Positions 59,836-64,000 of a DNA stretch of 64,000 nt are shown here, piece after piece. The stretch spans positions 61,214 through 125,213 of the forward strand of contig CANQSR010000003.1 of assembly GCA_947626575.1 (NCBI GenBank), read 5' to 3'. A program made the position numbers and the translations under genes. The notes under the pieces were generated by a model that saw only the letters and a program-made list of their open reading frames with translations, made no database searches and was not told the origin of the DNA. This DNA is from an uncultured Clostridia bacterium. Its GTDB lineage: Bacteria; Bacillota; Clostridia; Christensenellales; Borkfalkiaceae. The stretch's first letter is position 1; the number at the start of each line of letters is the position of its first letter.

Positions 59836-60789
59836 TTATGCTTCGGGATGTTCGGGGCCGTCCTCTACGGGGTCATCTGCACCTCCGGGACTATCCATGT
59901 CCGCGGGACTATCCTCGTCGTCGGCCAATGCGTTGTATTCGGAAAAGTCCTCGTCCGTCGTGTACTCCTGTTCCTCTTCTCCCTCGCGGACCGATTTCAG
60001 TAGCGCGAGACGCTCCTCGCTTTCGGCAAGCACGGCGCCGTCCTCGGTGGAGGAGAGCTTCTCATTGTCGCTGACCAGCTTCTGGGCCACGAACAGCTTG
60101 CGCGAAAAGACGAGCGAGACGGCAAGCCCCGCAAGGGCGAGACCGCCAAAGACTGCCGTCAACACGGGCGCCGTGAGATCGCGCGTGCGCACGATGAAAC
60201 TCGCCGCAACCGCGCACCCCACCGCAAACAGCAGGAAGATACCGAATGCGGCCGCGAACCGCAACAGGTAATAGTTCCTGTTGGCGCGGAACGCGCTCCG
60301 CCGCGACGCCATGCCCGCATAAACCTTCTCTCTGAGGGGAGCGGCGATCTCCTCGCAACGCGCCTCTTCGGCCTCGATTTCAGACCCCATGTGCGCTAAA
60401 ACGTCCTCCCGCGCCTCTTCGCCCGCACGGGCAAACGCCCGCGCCGTGCGGCGGTCGTAAAAGCAGGCAAGGTCGGTGTAATTCTTGGTCTTTGCCCGCC
60501 AGAACCCCGTCTCCGCGCCTTCATAGCCCTGCTCGGCGGCTTTCAGATAGAGCGACGCCGCACCTTCGAAATCGCCCTCCGCGAGCTTTGTTTCCGCCTC
60601 CGCCGCCAGCCTTTCCCGCTCCGCGCGCGCACGCGCTTCGGCGAGCCGCCGCCGTTCCAATTCCTCTTCGAGTTTGCCCGGCGTAAGCCCCACGAGGTCG
60701 TCGTCATACTCCTCGCCGTCCACTTCGAAGATGCCGTCCTCCGGCCTCTGCTTTTTTACGGGATCGTCCGTCAAACGTTCTTCTGCCAT
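59836..60789 (-). CDS. Two-TM membrane protein with coiled-coil and acidic tail
   Basis: 317 residues. Charged N-terminal half with a long helix (EEELERRRLAEARARAERER, about 37-75) and a single TPR/Sel1-like unit (AEGDFEGAASLYLKAAEQGYEGAE), two membrane helices (about 178-202 and 208-232) and a strongly acidic C-terminus. No enzyme motif. The gene begins 4 bases after the ispE stop, so the two share one transcript. Function unknown. Confidence 0.8.
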   Translation of the reverse strand: MAEERLTDDPVKKQRPEDGIFEVDGEEYDDDLVGLTPGKLEEELERRRLAEARARAERERLAAEAETKLAEGDFEGAASLYLKAAEQGYEGAETGFWRAKTKNYTDLACFYDRRTARAFARAGEEAREDVLAHMGSEIEAEEARCEEIAAPLREKVYAGMASRRSAFRANRNYYLLRFAAAFGIFLLFAVGCAVAASFIVRTRDLTAPVLTAVFGGLALAGLAVSLVFSRKLFVAQKLVSDNEKLSSTEDGAVLAESEERLALLKSVREGEEEQEYTTDEDFSEYNALADDEDSPADMDSPGGADDPVEDGPEHPEA

Positions 60790-60793
60790 TTAC

Positions 60794-61633
60794 TTATCCT
60801 TCTTCCATGTTATATTCGATGCTCTCCGCGGGGAATGCCTGCGAAGAACCCAACTTTTTCACTGCGGCGTGCGCTTGGCCGCGGCTTTCGAACAGGCCGA
60901 ACACGGCGCCGCCCGAACCCGTCATCCCCACACCGAGGGGGGAGAGGGCCCTCATCCTTGCGAGCGCGCCGCCCACGTCAGCGAACCGCCCGGCGGAAGC
61001 GGCCAGATCGTTCCCGAAATGCTGCGCCGCGCCCGCTATGTCCCCCGCCGCCAACAGCGGAGCCGCCGCTTGGGTCCTGTGCGAATGCGGGCCGCCCGCC
61101 TCGTCATACGCCGCAAAACAGGCCGCCGTGGAGACGGGCTGCGTGGGCAAGACGGCGAAGAAGAGCTTCCGGAAGGGAAGGCGCGTCACGCGCTCCCCCC
61201 GCCCTTGTAGGCGCGCGAGGCCGCCCGTAAATAAAAAGCCCGTATCGCTGCCCGTCTCATCGCAGAGCGCCTTGCAGGCGCAAGCATCATAGACGGAAAA
61301 CAGCTTACCCATGCCCGCGATCACCGCCGCGGAATCTGCGGAGGACCCACCCATGCCCGCGCCGATGGGAATGCGTTTTTCTATGAAAATATCTGCGCCG
61401 CGCGTGGAAAATCTCTCCTGAAACAGCTTCGCCGCGCGGAAGGCGTGGTTCTCCCGTTCGGGGATATCCGCCCCTTGGGTATGCACGCGGATCTCCCCGT
61501 CTAAACGCGCAAGGAGCGTGACGGTATCAAAGACGTCCACCGCCGCCACGAGCGAATCGAGCATGTGGTAGCCCTCCGAGACGCCCAAAACATCGAGGGT
61601 CAGGTTGAGTTTTGCATACGCCTTTACCGTCAT
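60794..61633 (-). CDS. ispE: 4-diphosphocytidyl-2-C-methyl-D-erythritol kinase
   Basis: 279 residues. GHMP kinase fold: AYAKLNLTLDVLG at the start, ATP loop PIGAGMGGSSADSAAVIAG, and GVGMTGSGGAVFGLF near the end. Phosphorylates CDP-methylerythritol in the MEP isoprenoid pathway. The -10 box ends only 8 bases before the ATG, so the message should be almost leaderless; no ribosome site is present beyond GGGAAC. Confidence 0.96.
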   Translation of the reverse strand: MTVKAYAKLNLTLDVLGVSEGYHMLDSLVAAVDVFDTVTLLARLDGEIRVHTQGADIPERENHAFRAAKLFQERFSTRGADIFIEKRIPIGAGMGGSSADSAAVIAGMGKLFSVYDACACKALCDETGSDTGFLFTGGLARLQGRGERVTRLPFRKLFFAVLPTQPVSTAACFAAYDEAGGPHSHRTQAAAPLLAAGDIAGAAQHFGNDLAASAGRFADVGGALARMRALSPLGVGMTGSGGAVFGLFESRGQAHAAVKKLGSSQAFPAESIEYNMEEG

Positions 61634-61641
61634 TTGTTCCC

Positions 61642-61670
61642 ATTATAGCACAATTTTTTACATCGGGCAA
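61642..61670 (-). promoter_or_regulatory. Promoter of ispE, immediately upstream of the start codon
   Basis: Minus-strand -35 TTGCCC (61665-61670), 17-base spacer, -10 TATAAT (61642-61647); the ispE ATG begins at 61633. Confidence 0.75.
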
Positions 61671-61683
61671 CAGTTTGCGCAAG

Positions 61684-61710
61684 AAAAACGCGCCTCCCGC
61701 GGGAGGCGCG
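61684..61710 (-). terminator. Terminator of the SPOCS-LysM gene
   Basis: Ten-base-pair stem CGCGCCTCCC/GGGAGGCGCG with two-base centre, then five T on the minus strand. Confidence 0.9.
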
Positions 61711-61716
61711 CCCTTT

Positions 61717-63192
61717 TTATTTGCTCACCGTTTTCTTTCTATACACGATCACGCGTTGCCCCTCCTTGATGGGGAACTCGATATCGGGATTGCTCGCCGA
61801 GACCTCTTCGGGCGACTTTTTGAGGCTCTTGGCGAGTTCCCAAAGGCCGTCGCCCGCGCGGGGGATGTAGACGCTGACCGCGCTGTCGTTGACGGGAAGG
61901 GCCTCCCCCTCCTCGCAGTTCGCAACGAGGCGCGCAAAGACGCGGCGTTTTTCCTGCACGGTGATCTTCAAGGTCGCCTCCGCCTCGATCTCGCCCTCCT
62001 GCTTTTGCCGTGCGCTCATGCCGCATACGAGTACGGAAACGCTTCCCGCGCCCGCCTCGAAGGGAACGGAAAACGGCAGGCTCAGCTCGATGCCCCGATG
62101 GCTTCCGTCCGCTCCCTGAATGAGGAGCGTGGACATGGCTACGCCGTCCACCGTCTTGCCGCCCTCGTTGGAGACGAGTTCGGCCTCCGCGCGTTGCAGG
62201 GTCACGGCCTCAAATTTATCGGAAAAATCCACGGGTCCTGAGAGGGCGCACTTGCCCGTCAGACGCTCGGTGACGCGCACGACGTCCCCCACGCCCGCGC
62301 TCTCCGCCGTCGCAAAGACGAGGGAAGTCGCAAAGGCGGGCGAAAAGGCATCGGTGACGGCGTCCACCTCAGTCTCTTCGAATACGCACCCGTCAAGGGC
62401 GAGGGTGAGTTCTGCCGTGATGGTGCATTTGCCCTTTTCCTCATCGGCATCTGCATGAAGCGTGCAGTCGATGACGTTCACGCGCACCTCGGCCGAAGCG
62501 CCGTAAGCCGCCTGTTCGCAGGGGATCTCAAACCCGAAGGGGACGAGCCGCTCGAAGGAGACGAGCGTGCCGCCGCGCAGGGCAAGGATGCAGAGATTGA
62601 TCTCGCCCTCGGCCTTCAAGATGCCCGTCTCGCAGTCGATGGCCGAGAGGTTGACCGTCTCGGCGTGTTGGAGGATGTCGCTGAGGAAATCGGTGTCAAA
62701 TTCGTCCCCCACCTCCGCATTTCCGGAGACGAGGTGGGCCGTAAGCACCTTTACGGGTTCGCGCCGCAGGATGAGGTCGCCGCCGGCGAGGTACTCGAAG
62801 GACTGTTCCCCGTAGAGGAAGATATCGCAGCCGAGCAGGGCGGTGGCATAGACGCTCGCTCCCTCGCGGCGGACGGAGATGTTTTCGCAGAAGATCTGTG
62901 CGCGCGCCGTGAGCGCGGGGTAACAGAACTCATCCTTATAGACGGCGGAGAACTCCACGCCCTTTTCGGCGCGGCAGACATGTTTTTCCGCGTCCTCATA
63001 TACAATAGAGAAGTGGGCCTTGCCGAAGTAACGGACTTCGCCGCTTACAACATCCGCGCCCGTCAGCACGGCCGAGCAGTGGGTGGTAAGGATGGTCTCC
63101 ACCTCCTGTCCGAAACGGCATTCGACGGCCGTCTGCGCGCTTACTTCCTTCCGCTTCCCGAAGCCGCGGAATACCTGCGTTTCTGTATTCAT
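61717..63192 (-). CDS. SPOCS (DUF3794) and LysM domain protein
   Basis: 491 residues from ATG 63192 (AAAGGAG seven bases upstream; earlier ATGs lack spacing). Two to three SPOCS/DUF3794 modules (for example EVRYFGKAHFSIVYEDAEKHVC near residue 55 and GILKAEGEINLCILALRGG near 200), then a C-terminal LysM domain (VSVYIPRAGDGLWELAKSLKKSPEEVSASNPDIEFPIKEGQRVIVY, seen in outline). Members are implicated in spore coat or cell envelope assembly in Clostridia; LysM binds peptidoglycan. No signal peptide. Monocistronic with a strong terminator. Confidence 0.9.
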   Translation of the reverse strand: MNTETQVFRGFGKRKEVSAQTAVECRFGQEVETILTTHCSAVLTGADVVSGEVRYFGKAHFSIVYEDAEKHVCRAEKGVEFSAVYKDEFCYPALTARAQIFCENISVRREGASVYATALLGCDIFLYGEQSFEYLAGGDLILRREPVKVLTAHLVSGNAEVGDEFDTDFLSDILQHAETVNLSAIDCETGILKAEGEINLCILALRGGTLVSFERLVPFGFEIPCEQAAYGASAEVRVNVIDCTLHADADEEKGKCTITAELTLALDGCVFEETEVDAVTDAFSPAFATSLVFATAESAGVGDVVRVTERLTGKCALSGPVDFSDKFEAVTLQRAEAELVSNEGGKTVDGVAMSTLLIQGADGSHRGIELSLPFSVPFEAGAGSVSVLVCGMSARQKQEGEIEAEATLKITVQEKRRVFARLVANCEEGEALPVNDSAVSVYIPRAGDGLWELAKSLKKSPEEVSASNPDIEFPIKEGQRVIVYRKKTVSK

Positions 63193-63398
63193 GGTCATAC
63201 TCCTTTCATGATTTCCCTCTATCATATGCGGGCGGAAAAGAGGATATGCCATGCGGAGATTGACGATGATGTGCGTATTTTGTTGTAAACCGCCTTCGAA
63301 GCCGTAGAGGAAAAACGGGGTTTGGGGACGGAAAGGCGGGGGCTAAGGCAGAAAGACGGACGTCTTTCAAAAAAAATAATTTTTCTTGGCAAAAACAG

Positions 63399-63427
63399 TT
63401 GACATTTGCGGTATATTCCGTTAAAAT
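63399..63427 (+). promoter_or_regulatory. Promoter of the tRNA operon
   Basis: -35 TTGACA (63399-63404), 17-base spacer, -10 TAAAAT (63422-63427), about 36 bases before tRNA-fMet. Confidence 0.88.
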
Positions 63428-63462
63428 AAATAAGCTATTCGGTGGAAGCCGAATATTTTTAT

Positions 63463-63539
<77 letters not shown>

Positions 63540-63540
63540 T

Positions 63541-63617
63541 GGCGATGTAGCTTAGTTGGTTAGAGCGATCGGTTCATACCCGATAGGTCAGCGGTTCGAC
63601 TCCACTCATCGCTACCA
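63541..63617 (+). tRNA. Elongator tRNA-Met (anticodon CAT)
   Basis: 77 nucleotides with CCA. GGCGATG acceptor, anticodon loop TTCATAC. The T stem AGCGG/CCACT has a C-A mismatch where homologues have CCGCT, and position 1 pairs as G-U. A lysidine-type tRNA-Ile is the less likely alternative. Confidence 0.9.
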
Positions 63618-63698
63618 AGAACGTTTTGCGGCGAGGCCGCTTTACGATAAAACGAAGTCCCGATGGCCGCCGGAGCGGTGCGGGCAACAATTTGATAC

Positions 63699-63773
63699 GG
63701 CCCGTTGGTCAAGAGGTTAAGACATCACCCTTTCACGGTGGTATCGTGGGTTCGATTCCCGCACGGGTCACCA
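63699..63773 (+). tRNA. tRNA-Glu (anticodon TTC)
   Basis: 75 nucleotides with CCA. Acceptor GGCCCGT/ACGGGTC, anticodon loop in CACCCTTTCACGGTG, T arm GTGGGTTCGATTCCCGC. Confidence 0.97.
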
Positions 63774-63780
63774 ATCGGAA

Positions 63781-63822
63781 CCCAACAGAACCCGTAAAAA
63801 GGTCCTGTTGGGGTCTTTTTTT
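63781..63822 (+). terminator. Terminator of the tRNA operon
   Basis: Stem CCCAACAG/CTGTTGGG (extended by ACC/GGT past one mismatch), A-rich loop, followed by TCTTTTTTT. Confidence 0.9.
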
Positions 63823-63839
63823 GCCCTTTTTTGGCGTTT

Positions 63840-63917
63840 TTATATCCAGAGCGCGATTGCATAGGTCTGTTCCTCCTTCTCGCCGCCGTAAGTGTGTCGG
63901 TCTATCTCTACCGTCAT
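63840..63917 (-). CDS. Possible 25-residue peptide or gene remnant
   Basis: MTVEIDRHTYGGEKEEQTY... with GAGGT five bases before the ATG. Too short to classify; it could be the remnant of a larger gene disrupted beside the tRNA operon. A minus-strand terminator just upstream separates it from genes beyond the window. Confidence 0.25.
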   Translation of the reverse strand: MTVEIDRHTYGGEKEEQTYAIALWI

Positions 63918-63927
63918 TTTTACCTCA

Positions 63928-63965
63928 TAAAAAGAAAACTCCCGATGGCTGTCATTGCCATCGGG
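63928..63965 (-). terminator. Terminator of a gene beyond the right edge
   Basis: Nine- to ten-base-pair stem CCCGATGGC/GCCATCGGG, seven-base loop, followed on the minus strand by AGTTTTCTTTTT. The last 35 bases of the window hold no complete gene. Confidence 0.85.
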
Positions 63966-64000
63966 ATCATGATTTTCTATGGATTTACAGTAGACATCTA

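Overview
The window looks like chromosome from an uncultured gut-type Clostridia species (Bacillota). This is inferred from strong AGGAGG ribosome sites, sigma-A promoters with TTGACA/TATAAT-like boxes, Gram-positive lipoproteins, LacI and ArsR sugar regulators, pyruvate phosphate dikinase, a SpoIVFA/SpoIVFB pair, a SPOCS-LysM protein and a Veg protein. No rRNA gene is present, so the genus cannot be fixed.

Layout. (1) 1-13.1 kb, minus strand: an arabino-oligosaccharide and galactoside utilisation operon. It encodes a GH51 arabinofuranosidase, a sugar-binding lipoprotein, two ABC permeases, a GH43 lipoprotein, a CBM9-like lipoprotein and LacZ (cut by the window edge). A separately transcribed ArsR-type regulator lies upstream. 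Both promoters carry the same CTAAAA boxes, so autoregulation plus operon control is likely. (2) 13.2-16.5 kb, plus strand: a remnant of a conjugative or mobilisable element (PcfJ-like protein with a damaged 5' end, small protein, N6-adenine methylase-like protein, Phd/ParE pair), ending at a large cruciform. (3) 16.6-18.4 kb: two tiny coupled genes and a DUF4143-type ATPase. (4) 18.5-27.9 kb, minus strand: a 9.3-kb element resembling an integrated filamentous phage (inovirus). It has a HUH replication protein, a Zot-like ATPase with N-terminal membrane segments, a 32-residue membrane peptide, four membrane-anchored or secreted proteins, a candidate ssDNA-binding protein, and a toxin-antitoxin pair on the opposite strand. 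Its right end abuts the truncated start of a glycogen phosphorylase gene. (5) 27.9-38.2 kb: a partly decayed starch/maltodextrin locus: glgP stub, two amylase fragments, a starch-binding-type lipoprotein fused to amylase sequence, an intact secreted pullulanase, malQ, a divergent LacI regulator, a tiny secreted peptide and a Cys-repeat lipoprotein. Repeated TGTGCGCA operators tie malQ/lacI and the lipoprotein into one likely regulon.

(6) 38.8-42 kb: a tyrosine integrase facing the 3' end of tRNA-Leu. The 5' part of that tRNA is repeated in a 208-bp tandem array. tRNA-Cys, tRNA-Gly and tRNA-Val follow. (7) 42-52 kb: rplU-rpmA, a small helical protein, a GLUG-repeat lipoprotein divergent from an XRE regulator, veg, a membrane protein, ppdK with two extra copies of its 3' end downstream, and an XRE regulator followed by a SecB-like chaperone. 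The gaps are packed with dispersed GC-rich repeats. (8) 52.3-64 kb: a conserved housekeeping and sporulation block: RNase G, SpoIVFB, SpoIVFA, a CE2-like esterase lipoprotein, cysteine desulfurase, an APH-type kinase, a two-TM protein, IspE, the SPOCS-LysM protein, and a tRNA-fMet/Met/Glu operon.

The most noteworthy material is the inovirus-like element inside a wrecked maltodextrin operon, and two places where gene ends (tRNA-Leu 5' part, ppdK 3' end) have been multiplied, as if by repeated insertion at fixed sites.
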